IMG/VR virus record: IMGVR_UViG_3300028743_000204
Location: 1 to 41,809 of that record
DNA: 41,809 nucleotides
Origin: a virus
Direction: 5' to 3' (one strand)
Below, in pieces: positions 23,881 to 30,775 of the stretch (positions are counted from its first letter, which is position 1; every line of letters starts with the position of its first letter). Under the pieces are notes generated by a model. The model was given only the letters and a program-made list of their open reading frames with translations, was not told the DNA's origin and did not search any database. A program made the translations under genes and the position numbers.

Positions 23881-24213
23881 GAATTGAAACCCAAAGAAAA
23901 AAAACGTCGTATGGCGAAATACGGGACGTTCACACGCGTTGCGCTTCGCTGTCCCGCATTGCAAAAAATTGGCTGGAAGGACCCAAGGGTACCCCCTGCC
24001 ATGCCATTCGGCGAACCCATCACGCGCCCCGCATCAACTATCCGCATCTCCACAACCCGATTGAATGAACGCAGATTACGGTTGGCTGGGCCAGACACGC
24101 TTCTCCGATGATGCCTAAAGCATGATGGCATTTACCGTGGAAACGAAGACCCTAAATTTGACCCGTGGAAAGTGTAATGGGGTTGACAGGTTCCACCCGC
24201 AGAAATCCTAGAC
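23881..24213. other. Gap upstream of the terminase genes; possible packaging-site region
   Basis: 333 bp without a convincing gene. The open frame read leftward here looks unlike its neighbours. CCGTGGAAA occurs twice (24135-24143 and 24163-24171, 28 bp apart), with a related inverted TTCCACCCG at 24191-24199. Repeats next to the small terminase gene could be terminase-binding (cosB-like) sites or a late regulator site. Also A-rich runs at 23895-23904. I see no clear promoter. Confidence 0.3.
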
Positions 24214-24681
24214 TTATGCTGCGCGCTGGCTCTGATTAGCCACCGCTTCATCGACCATCACGGCCAACCGGACCAGCGCCCGCTCATAGCGATTGCGCAA
24301 TCCATCGGTGCTGACACCACAGGCCTTGCCGCCCATACGCTCCCACACAGGCTCCCACTTGAAGCCGCCGCGCTCTGGCCGCGCCTTCATGCTCAGCACC
24401 ACCGCGACCAGCGGGCGCAAGGCAACATCCAGCCGCACCATCAGGCAACCTTCGTCCAGAAACACCTTGCCGACCATCGCCATCTCGCGGCGCCCCAGCG
24501 GCATACGTGGTTCTTCCTGTTCAGCGTAATCGGTGATCGGATCGCGGATCACCACCGGCCACGCCGACCGCGATGCGCTGGCCAGCCATGCCCGCTCGCG
24601 ATCCGGCAACCGCATCAGATAGCTCCACGCATCCACCAGCATGATCTCGACCTCGTTCAACCAATCATCGCGCCTTGCCAT
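24214..24681 (-). CDS. DUF6362-like protein, possible late regulator
   Basis: 155-residue basic protein. W-x-L/V-E-V-E-I-M-L at the N-terminus and a C-terminal G-V-S-T-D-G-L-R-N-R-Y-E-R-A resemble DUF6362 proteins, which in alphaproteobacterial phages sit at the end of the early region just before the terminase genes. The C-terminal block looks like a sigma-factor or terminase-like HTH. A late-gene activator role, like lambda Q, is inferred from position only. ATG 24681 with AAAGGG upstream. Confidence 0.65.
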   Translation of the reverse strand: MARRDDWLNEVEIMLVDAWSYLMRLPDRERAWLASASRSAWPVVIRDPITDYAEQEEPRMPLGRREMAMVGKVFLDEGCLMVRLDVALRPLVAVVLSMKARPERGGFKWEPVWERMGGKACGVSTDGLRNRYERALVRLAVMVDEAVANQSQRAA

Positions 24682-24720
24682 TTTCAGTTATCCCTTTGAT
24701 CAAGATTTAGTAGATAAAAT

Positions 24721-24992
24721 ACAGACAGACAGACAGATACTATAAAACCCCTCGTATAGCGCAGGCGCCCACATATAGCTAAAACCGCGCAAACAGTCTG
24801 TCCGTCTGTTATCTGTCTGTAACCCGCAGTTTCCTTGGGGATTCAGATACAGACCGTTACAGACGCGCAGATAGTTTCAACCCTGAAAACCCTATGAAAT
24901 TCCTTCTTCTCACCGCCGCGCCAACTGCTAAATCCCGCGCCGCGCACAGACATTTCGCATTCAAGAGGCTAACTGTCTGTCACGGTCTGTAA
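24721..24992. repeat. CAGAC-rich repeat tract (possible origin or regulator site)
   Basis: Non-coding gap of about 310 bp (24682-24992) holding many copies of ACAGAC or its complement. There is a four-fold ACAG run at 24721-24738, CTGTCCGTCTGTTATCTGTC at 24797-24816, ACAGACCGTTACAGACG near 24850-24866 and TGTCTGTCACGGTCTGTAAC near 24974-24993. The motif GTTACAGAC recurs at least three times on one strand or the other, often paired with a second half-site 9-10 bp away. The tract is adjacent to replication genes, so iterons of an origin or sites for a phage activator are both possible. Confidence 0.5.
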
Positions 24993-25136
24993 CTACATCT
25001 TGTAGGCCATATCATCGCGCCATACATGGGCCTTGCGCACCCAATACACCAATGGGCATCGGGCTATAGCGCACCGTACATTGCGTGGCCATCGCGCTTT
25101 CTTGGCGCGCGAGGTTTTTTCCTCCATACCCTTCAC
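24993..25136 (-). CDS. Possible small basic protein
   Basis: 47-residue frame starting at GTG 25136, overlapping the stop of the Rha-family gene by four bases (GTGA), or at ATG 25127 (44 residues). The product is rich in Arg/Lys/Trp with one Cys pair (C-A-I-A-R-C). No recognised family and no strong ribosome-binding site. Overlap-type junctions are the rule in this operon, which supports it being real. Confidence 0.4.
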   Translation of the reverse strand: MKGMEEKTSRAKKARWPRNVRCAIARCPLVYWVRKAHVWRDDMAYKM

Positions 25137-25897
25137 TGGATCAGCCTGATGCCGCGCCGGTAAACCCGGCCATTGCTGTCTTTGGCGCCCGGAATACCGC
25201 CGCGCGACAGGGCGCGGCCAAAGCTGGTCTGCGTTTCCGGCACGTTTTGCTGTTCTGCGCACCAGGTCACATAGGATCGGTACAGCTCTGCCGCGCCCGC
25301 CCGTGCGTTGGGATCCGCCACACAGCATTCGGCTATCCAATCCTCGGCATTGCACCCCATGCCCGGCGGGGCCGCATGGCCGCTGGCCGCGTATTGCAGC
25401 AGGGATTTGGGCATATCTGGCATGGGCAGGCCCAGACTTCGCCAAAGCTGCCGCGCGGCAGCCTTGCCAAACACCTGCCGGGCCTCGCGCACCACGGTGA
25501 TCGCGGGCAGGATATCCTCCGCCAACTGTGGCGGGGCAGGGGATGCGGGCGGATCATCATGGAACGCCTCGCGCGCACCCAGCAGGCGCTGCTCCATCGC
25601 GTCAAACGCATCGATCCAGCGGGACTGGATTTCCAGCGCCTTGGCGCCGGAAAAGCCCATCACCAGCAGCATGAAGCCCTTGCGATCCATGTCATATCGA
25701 GGCGAATCCCTAAGACCGCCATCGCCTGCTTTGACCTGATAGACTTCGCGCGCAAAATTGCGCGTGAAGTCGGGTACGGCTTTCAGCTTGGCTCGAATGG
25801 CGCGCAGCACATCATTATGCCGTTTGCCAAAATCTGCTGCCACATCACGGCTATCGGCCACTGCGCGGCCATCATCGATCCTAACCAGCGCGCTCAT
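25133..25897 (-). CDS. Rha-family regulatory protein with D5-type C-terminal module
   Basis: 254 residues. The N-terminus (about 5-105) is a Rha domain, as in the phi-80-type Rha regulator: D-S-R-D-V-A-A-D-F-G-K-R-H-N-D-V-L-R and a later F-M-L-L-V-M-G-F-S-G-A-K-A. The C-terminus (about 195-252) contains Y-x-S-Y-V-T-W-C, S-F-G-R-A-L and G-R-V-Y-R-R-G, matching the C-terminal winged-helix of this phage's own D5-type helicase. Rha proteins are thought to regulate phage genes or respond to host IHF status. The fused module suggests targeting to similar DNA. ATG 25897 overlaps its upstream neighbour. Confidence 0.8.
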   Translation of the reverse strand: MSALVRIDDGRAVADSRDVAADFGKRHNDVLRAIRAKLKAVPDFTRNFAREVYQVKAGDGGLRDSPRYDMDRKGFMLLVMGFSGAKALEIQSRWIDAFDAMEQRLLGAREAFHDDPPASPAPPQLAEDILPAITVVREARQVFGKAAARQLWRSLGLPMPDMPKSLLQYAASGHAAPPGMGCNAEDWIAECCVADPNARAGAAELYRSYVTWCAEQQNVPETQTSFGRALSRGGIPGAKDSNGRVYRRGIRLIQ

Positions 25898-26148
25898 GCT
25901 GCCACTCCATGCGCAGGGCCAGCGATCAGCAGCGCTTGCACATCGCCAGCCATGGACCATAGGCCGCGCAGGGCATCGGCCATATAGGGCGCGAGTTCGG
26001 GATTGAGTGACAAGGCATAGGCCATAGAGCCAAGGCATTCGATACGATTGGTGGCCTCACCAATCCGACTGGCATCATCACCAGATAAATCAGCCAAGAT
26101 TCCGGTTGGCGCTTCGCCCACGCGAAGGCTAATGACTTGGGCAGCCAT
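25894..26148 (-). CDS. Early protein, unknown function
   Basis: 84-residue protein starting at ATG 26148, chosen for a strong AAGGAAGGAT site. The longer frame to 26301 lies under the opposite-strand RHH gene. It is mostly helical, with an internal G-D-D-A-S-R-I-G-E-A-T-N-R-I and a Leu/Ala-rich C-terminus. No family recognised. First gene of the leftward block on the left side of the moron island. Confidence 0.65.
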   Translation of the reverse strand: MAAQVISLRVGEAPTGILADLSGDDASRIGEATNRIECLGSMAYALSLNPELAPYMADALRGLWSMAGDVQALLIAGPAHGVAA

Positions 26149-26238
26149 GACGTGATCCTTCCTTGATCCGTTGTGGTTAGGGCCGAGGGGCAAGTTGGTA
26201 GCTTTCCTTCGGCCCGTCATTCTGGTACCAAGATTTCT
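26149..26238. promoter_or_regulatory. Divergent intergenic region with palindromes
   Basis: 90 bp between a leftward early gene and the rightward RHH gene. Contains TGGTACCA (26223-26230, perfect 8-bp palindrome) with a related GTTGGTAG at 26194-26201, and an inverted repeat GGGCCGA (26180-26186) / TCGGCCC (26209-26215). These could be sites for the adjacent RHH regulator and a promoter pair. No clear -35/-10 set is evident. Confidence 0.3.
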
Positions 26239-26442
26239 ATGAGCGGTCAAGAAACCATGCAACCAGAGAAAAAGAGGCGCGGACCTGCGCCAACAGGGCA
26301 AGGACTACCCATTCAAGTCCGCCTTCAACCCACCGATCTCGCCGCGCTCGATGCCTGGATCGCCGCCCAAGGCGAACCGCTGACCCGCCCCGAAGCCATC
26401 CGCCGTATACTTAAGGCTGGACTCTCCATCGCAAGTCCATAA
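26239..26442 (+). CDS. Ribbon-helix-helix DNA-binding protein
   Basis: 67-residue protein. A basic N-terminus (K-K-R-R-G) is followed by a CopG/Arc-type RHH unit: strand I-Q-V-R-L (about 28-32), helix D-L-A-A-L-D-A-W-I, then R-P-E-A-I-R-R-I-L-K. Such proteins bind DNA as dimers through the strand and usually repress their own promoter. Start at ATG 26239; ATG 26257 is an alternative. It is the first gene of a rightward accessory cassette inside the leftward early operon. A related but broken copy lies at 26978-27094. Confidence 0.75.
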   Translation: MSGQETMQPEKKRRGPAPTGQGLPIQVRLQPTDLAALDAWIAAQGEPLTRPEAIRRILKAGLSIASP

Positions 26443-26470
26443 TATCTCCCAGTTTTTCGAAGGAGATATT
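26441..26470 (+). promoter_or_regulatory. Hairpin that could hide a ribosome-binding site
   Basis: Inverted repeat AATATCTCC / GGAGATATT (9 bp, 12-base loop). The right arm contains the GGAGAT ribosome-binding site of the next gene, whose ATG is at 26472. When folded it would block ribosome access. It could also act as the end of the RHH transcript, though the T-run (TTTTT) is in the loop. Confidence 0.55.
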
Positions 26471-26471
26471 G

Positions 26472-26945
26472 ATGGGCGACGATAAAATATCGACGGAAAG
26501 AAGGCGTAGGGTAATTACTCGTTTTTATATTTCCGCGGCTTTTTCTTGCTTTTTTATCGCCATAGGGTTTGCGTACTATACTCAGCAGCATGTATTTATA
26601 AATGCTGCTGAAAAATCTATTATTAATGGAATGAAAGACACTTCTTCGGTTATTTTTAGAAATGTAGTCGATTGCCCTCACAAAGGATGGGTGAAGGGCG
26701 AGATTAATGCCAAAAATTCATTTGGTGCCCTTGTAGGTTTCAAGCATTTCTATTCAAATGGAGATGAAACCTTCCTTGATGGGGAAAGCAATTATCCAGA
26801 CGAATATGGGATTGATGCTGAAATTCATAACTATGAACGGGCAGAAGATTATTCAAAAAAGTGCGGAGATGGAATGGACAAGTTTTATCTTGGAATTTCA
26901 GCGGATTTAATAACAAAAAAATACCGTAACGATTCATATCGATAA
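26472..26945 (+). CDS. AT-rich ORFan, single-TM exported-domain protein
   Basis: 157 residues: a basic N-terminus, one membrane segment (about 20-38) and a mostly polar remainder with Tyr/Asp/Asn. Likely inner-membrane with the C-terminal domain outside. Two Cys (about positions 67 and 136) could form a disulfide. Codon use and base composition (runs of A/T, TTA and ATA codons) are unlike the GC-rich neighbours, so recent transfer is likely. No family recognised. A superinfection-exclusion or host-interaction role is possible but unproven. Confidence 0.7.
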   Translation: MGDDKISTERRRRVITRFYISAAFSCFFIAIGFAYYTQQHVFINAAEKSIINGMKDTSSVIFRNVVDCPHKGWVKGEINAKNSFGALVGFKHFYSNGDETFLDGESNYPDEYGIDAEIHNYERAEDYSKKCGDGMDKFYLGISADLITKKYRNDSYR

Positions 26946-26977
26946 TAGCTGAAATTTACTATAAAAATCCAGAAAGA

Positions 26978-27094
26978 GCAGACGTTGCCTCGCTAGATGC
27001 ATGGATCGCGGCCAAGCCAGAACCGCTAAGCCGTCCAGAAGCCATCCGCCGCATTCTGCGCGAGGCGATCACTTGCACAAAGGAAAGATCATGA
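26978..27094 (+). pseudogene. Broken RHH gene remnant (3' part)
   Basis: Open frame encoding the second half of a RHH protein (L-D-A-W-I-A-A-K-P-E-P-L-S-R-P-E-A-I-R-R-I-L), clearly related to the intact gene at 26239-26442 but diverged. No start codon and no N-terminal strand are present. Its TGA overlaps the ATG of the next gene (ATGA), so it was once the upstream partner in a normal two-gene unit. Confidence 0.75.
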
Positions 27095-27537
27095 AGCTGG
27101 CCACACCGTTTGCCGCTCTAGCTCTCTTTACCCTCACCGCAGAGATTGCGCCGCCCCGCGAGACCGGCCTTGATATCCCTAGCGCTCAATCCGTTCCAGC
27201 CTTGGCTAAATGCATCGAGCACCGCATGGGGATGCTCTACAAAGAAGTTCCTCTACCCAACGGCGGAGTTTCTATCGAATGGGGTGAACAACAATCATTG
27301 TTCATTCACTATGATCCGGCCCTATATTTCGACCTGACCGATGTTGACGGAACCCGCCATATCGTCTTGCGCTATCGCCACCCCATTTCGAAAGAGGCCG
27401 CAGCAAAAAATCTGCGCGTTATAGGACGAAAATGCTTTCCCTATGAACTGGAAGCCGCTGGCGGCGGCATCCTTCCCGCACATCAAGGCGATACAGATGG
27501 CGCAGACAAGGAAGACGTGACCGGCACGCGTGGATGA
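27091..27537 (+). CDS. Exported protein, unknown function
   Basis: 148 residues with a probable signal peptide (M-K-L-A-T-P-F-A-A-L-A-L-F...). The mature part has two Cys (about 47 and 112) that could pair, and a W-G-E-Q-Q...H-Y-D-P segment. No family recognised. ATG 27091 was chosen because the longer frame (from 27001) reads through the RHH remnant in another frame and because AAGGAAAG precedes it. The last 55 bp overlap the convergent gene on the other strand. Confidence 0.65.
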   Translation: MKLATPFAALALFTLTAEIAPPRETGLDIPSAQSVPALAKCIEHRMGMLYKEVPLPNGGVSIEWGEQQSLFIHYDPALYFDLTDVDGTRHIVLRYRHPISKEAAAKNLRVIGRKCFPYELEAAGGGILPAHQGDTDGADKEDVTGTRG

Positions 27538-28310
27538 TTCCCAACAGCGGAAGCTGTGTATGGCGCCGGTTTATTCTTACCCTGCTCCGTCAACCGAAAG
27601 GTGAAAGGATAATCGACATCGTTAAAGTGCACGGTGATCGTCACGTCATAGGGATGATCAACCCCTGATGGCTTTTCCACCACGATTTCACCGCCATAGC
27701 TATTGTCAGGATCAACTGTGGTGATTTGCACAATATCATTGGCCAAGGTGCCCAAGGTATAATCGAGTCGGTTTTGAATACCGATGATCCCCGCTGTTCC
27801 GCCAGCTATCGCTGCTGTAGCGCCCAATGCGCCCAGGGAATTATCCCGATAGGTGGATGACCAAGCATAGGTGCCATGCGGCGTCCTAACATTGCCGTAG
27901 GAATGTTGCGTGGTATAGGCGGTGGACGCTGCCGCAGCCGCCGCTCCCGCTAAAACAGCCAGCCCGACCGCTGACCAAGCTGCTCTGCTCTTGGCGCGCC
28001 GCTGCAACTCTTCACGGGTAAGAATGGGAATTTTCCGAGCACCAATGGTGGCCGATATATCCTCAATCCCGAAATTGGTCGAATTATTGCCCTTATTATA
28101 GACCGCAACACCAAAGGTTGCATGGCCATGGTCGAGAGGCAGCGGCGTGACCGTAACCGACCCGGTCGGCCCTTCGATATTCAGCGTAGGGATACCCGTG
28201 CGATAACGGATCGTTTCAGGGCCACTTTGCACCGGGTAGAGGATTAAATCAGCAGCAGAAGCCTGTGTGGCAAATGATACGCACATAATTCCAGCGATAA
28301 TTTTCTTCAT
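27483..28310 (-). CDS. Exported protein with Gly/Ala-rich hydrophobic middle
   Basis: 275 residues. A signal peptide ends in A-S-A. The mature protein has a beta-rich first part (T-L-N-I-E-G-P-T-G-S-V), an Arg-rich stretch, then two Ala/Gly-rich hydrophobic segments (about 130-155 and 180-205). After these come E-I-V-V-E-K-P and a final Ig-like beta segment. It may be a periplasmic or membrane-associated moron such as a superinfection-exclusion or surface-altering factor. I do not recognise a family. ATG 28310 follows a short gap from the zinc-ribbon gene on the same strand. Confidence 0.65.
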   Translation of the reverse strand: MKKIIAGIMCVSFATQASAADLILYPVQSGPETIRYRTGIPTLNIEGPTGSVTVTPLPLDHGHATFGVAVYNKGNNSTNFGIEDISATIGARKIPILTREELQRRAKSRAAWSAVGLAVLAGAAAAAASTAYTTQHSYGNVRTPHGTYAWSSTYRDNSLGALGATAAIAGGTAGIIGIQNRLDYTLGTLANDIVQITTVDPDNSYGGEIVVEKPSGVDHPYDVTITVHFNDVDYPFTFRLTEQGKNKPAPYTASAVGNHPRVPVTSSLSAPSVSP

Positions 28311-28362
28311 TTGCCACCCAGTTTTAACAAGTGGCGGCAAATTGCCAGTCAGATAGGAAGAG

Positions 28363-28533
28363 TCAATCCTCCCCATCCTCTTCGTCATTATCTGGACGCA
28401 GCACCTGATCCAGATACTCCTCTGGCGCTAACACGCCAGATCCACCGCACCTGCTACAACGATCCATGGCAAAGCCCGCGTAATCGTCCGCGCCCGTGCC
28501 CATGCAGCGCGGGCAGCGCTCCCGGATCACCAT
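28363..28533 (-). CDS. Small Zn-ribbon protein
   Basis: 56 residues with two C-x-x-C pairs (R-C-P-R-C-M-G-T-G and R-C-S-R-C-G-G-S-G), the DnaJ-type CxxCxGxG pattern, and a very acidic C-terminus (D-N-D-E-E-D-G-E-D). The start ATG 28533 overlaps the end of the D5-type helicase gene. Likely a DNA-mimicking or partner-binding accessory of replication. The role is inference. The longer frame upstream is a shadow of the helicase gene. Confidence 0.7.
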   Translation of the reverse strand: MVIRERCPRCMGTGADDYAGFAMDRCSRCGGSGVLAPEEYLDQVLRPDNDEEDGED

Positions 28534-30044
28534 CCCGGCGGGGCCGCTGGCGGCGATCCGCTGGGCACATAGCCGCTCATTTCGCCATCGGTGCGCAGGC
28601 GGCATCCCTGCCGATAGATGCGCCCATCGCCACCCTTGCGTTTCATCAGCTGCTTGTCGGACAGCGCCCGGCCAAATGCCGTACTGCTCATGATCTCGCG
28701 GTCGCCCACGCTGTTTTCTTCGCACCAGCGCTTATAGCTGTCGTACAGATCCTTGGCCCCGCATCGATCACTCGGCCCGCTGGTGTCAACCGACGTGGCG
28801 AACCACTCGCCAAAAGGGTTGGCTGCTCGCCGGTAATCATCGACCGCCTCCTTGACCTCTTCGGGCTGCTCCAGCTTGCCCGCTTCCAGCCAGGCGATCA
28901 TGCCCTCGATCATCCACGCCAGAACGCCAGGCCCTTGCTCCAGCAGTTTTTCCTTAAAGCGCTTGTCGGCCTTATCCTTGAACTGGTTGGGGAACTGGAT
29001 CACGATCATGCGCCGCCAGATGCCATCATCATCGCCAGATATGCGCGGCTTGCGGTTGCATTCAAAGAATACCTTAAACCGGGGCAGATACTCGAAAATC
29101 CCCTTGTGCAACTCGCGCACGGCAATGGGCTGGCCGCCGGTGATCTGCTTGATCCGCGCCTCATCCAGCGCCGCGCCAATGCGCGGCTCCCCGGTGGAAA
29201 CCAGCCGCGTATCACCCGACAAACGCGCCAGATCCGGCGTGGCCTCGCCGCCGCCACGCTGCGTCCCCGCGATAAACGTCTCCACACTCGCCGCCGCGCC
29301 ATAGCTGCCCATGGTCTGGCGGATCACATCCATGGTGGTCGATTTCCCGTCGCCACCCTTGCCCTGCAACAGGAAGATACACTGTTCGGTGATCTCACCA
29401 GATAGGCCATAGCCCGCGCTCGCCTGAAAATAGGCCCGAACGCTGGGCGAGGGGAGCACCGTTTCCAGATGCACATCCCACCGATCGCGCACCGCCTGCG
29501 GATCCCAATTCACCGCCGTCATACGGGTGATCCGATCTGCCGGATCATGCGGAAATTCGCGCACGGCCCATTTCCCGTTGCCCTGAATAATCCGCAATGT
29601 GGCGCTGGGCGTGTTGATGGCCAGCGCCTCGGTGTCAAACTCATCACGACGGGCAAAAATCTCGCCCTGCGCTTGCGCCAGCATCCCGATGATCTTGTGG
29701 CTATTGCCGGTCTGGATCGCATGCTTATACAGCGCCCCGATCCGCTCCTCCCAATCCTCGCCTACCTCGGATGCCTTGGCCTTATCCATCGCGGCCAGAG
29801 CATCGCCCAGCGCCTGCGCCTCGACCGGGATATGGCGAGCCACTTCCTGCGCCAGCTTCTTGGCCATGCGCTCGCCATCCTCGGCGCTCCACCGCTTGCC
29901 ATCATAGGCCGACCAATGGTCTTCCACCCACAATAGCTTGCCCTGTGCAAGATCGCGCAGACGCGCCGCATTGCCAATATCGTTCAGCTCATACCACGCC
30001 ATCCGCGCCGGATCGGGCGGGGTTGCGTCAATCACATCGGCCAT
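28527..30044 (-). CDS. D5/P4-type replicative helicase
   Basis: 505 residues of the phage/plasmid primase P4-like family (C-terminal helicase type). The N-terminal D5_N-like region is at about 20-200. The superfamily 3 helicase core follows, with L-L-Q-G-K-G-G-D-G-K-S-T (Walker A, 225-236), G-D-T-R-L-V-S-T-G-E-P (about 277-287) and an arginine-finger-like G-I-W-R-R-M (341-346). A C-terminal winged helix lies at 425-483. No own primase motif is seen, and the separate DnaG-type primase upstream supplies it. The start at 30044 gives the right spacing to GGAGG; ATG 30050 is too close. Confidence 0.9.
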   Translation of the reverse strand: MADVIDATPPDPARMAWYELNDIGNAARLRDLAQGKLLWVEDHWSAYDGKRWSAEDGERMAKKLAQEVARHIPVEAQALGDALAAMDKAKASEVGEDWEERIGALYKHAIQTGNSHKIIGMLAQAQGEIFARRDEFDTEALAINTPSATLRIIQGNGKWAVREFPHDPADRITRMTAVNWDPQAVRDRWDVHLETVLPSPSVRAYFQASAGYGLSGEITEQCIFLLQGKGGDGKSTTMDVIRQTMGSYGAAASVETFIAGTQRGGGEATPDLARLSGDTRLVSTGEPRIGAALDEARIKQITGGQPIAVRELHKGIFEYLPRFKVFFECNRKPRISGDDDGIWRRMIVIQFPNQFKDKADKRFKEKLLEQGPGVLAWMIEGMIAWLEAGKLEQPEEVKEAVDDYRRAANPFGEWFATSVDTSGPSDRCGAKDLYDSYKRWCEENSVGDREIMSSTAFGRALSDKQLMKRKGGDGRIYRQGCRLRTDGEMSGYVPSGSPPAAPPGW

Positions 30045-30046
30045 GC

Positions 30047-30775
30047 TCATCCCTCCAGCGCCCGCCGTGCGGCCGCAGCCTGCGCGGCGAGGCGCCCAAT
30101 CACTTTGGTGCTCTTTTTCGCCTTGGGTGCAGGTTCGCCCAGCATCCGCTGCAAGGCAGGATCCTTGGTGGCGGCCTGCACCGCACCAAAGGCCTCATGC
30201 CGTTCAAATACATCGATATAGGCGTGGCGCGTTGCTTCGGCGGCCAGCACTGCCTCGCGCCCATGCTTGTCGATCAACTCCACGCGGCGGCAAACCTCGC
30301 TGATGCGCGGCGCATCGTACCCTTGCGCCTTTGCCACTTTCAGCGTCCCGGTTATCTCCGCAGAAATCTCGCGCCGCCTGGCGCGCAGATCCAGCACCAG
30401 GGCAATCGTCGCCACCAGCACCTTTTCCGCATCCGGATCGAGCAGCTTGACCAGCCCGGACAACTCGGCGAGCCTGATTTCGGTCACCTGCGCCGCCTTG
30501 GCCTCGGCCAGCAGCAAGAGCGCCTCGCGCTGATCATCCGCACTATGGTCACTACTGCCCAGCGCCGATTCATAGACCACCAGCAAGGCATCACGCTCCC
30601 GCCTGATCCCCGGTTCCATGGCGCGCCGCTTCACTACCTCGCGCAAGATTTCCGGCGGATGGCCTTGCGATTTCGCCTCAAGGTATATGTCGCGGATATC
30701 CTGCCGTATCCCGGCAATCTCTTCTATCAGCCGCTCGATCCGCTCGACATAGGAAAGCACCTTCTCATCCATCAT
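30047..30775 (-). CDS. Tandem GapR-domain (DUF2312) DNA-binding protein
   Basis: About 241 residues. Residues about 4-72 match GapR: Y-V-E-R-I-E-R-L-I-E-E, D-I-R-D-I-Y-L-E-A-K-S-Q-G and L-R-E-V-V-K-R-R. After a linker, residues about 116-190 repeat the same plan in weaker form (D-L-R-A-R-R-R-E-I, L-K-V-A-K-A-Q-G, I-S-E-V-C-R-R-V). A basic tail (K-A-K-K-S-T-K) ends the protein. Host GapR is a roughly 90-residue protein that clamps overtwisted DNA ahead of polymerases. A linked double version beside helicase and primase suggests a role at phage forks. Starts 30775 or 30772 both fit GGGGAGG. Confidence 0.8.
   Translation of the reverse strand: MMDEKVLSYVERIERLIEEIAGIRQDIRDIYLEAKSQGHPPEILREVVKRRAMEPGIRRERDALLVVYESALGSSDHSADDQREALLLLAEAKAAQVTEIRLAELSGLVKLLDPDAEKVLVATIALVLDLRARRREISAEITGTLKVAKAQGYDAPRISEVCRRVELIDKHGREAVLAAEATRHAYIDVFERHEAFGAVQAATKDPALQRMLGEPAPKAKKSTKVIGRLAAQAAAARRALEG

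Noticed and set aside
23877-24131. 84-codon leftward frame upstream of the terminase small subunit
   Set aside because: Composition unlike phage proteins here, no ribosome-binding site, and it overlaps the small subunit start.
24183-24211. TTGACA reading rightward as a promoter
   Set aside because: No matching -10 at 16-18 bp, and it would run antisense into the DUF6362-like gene.
27001-27090. 30-residue N-terminal extension of the exported protein at 27091
   Set aside because: The stretch encodes the RHH remnant in another frame; the signal peptide and ribosome-binding site mark ATG 27091.
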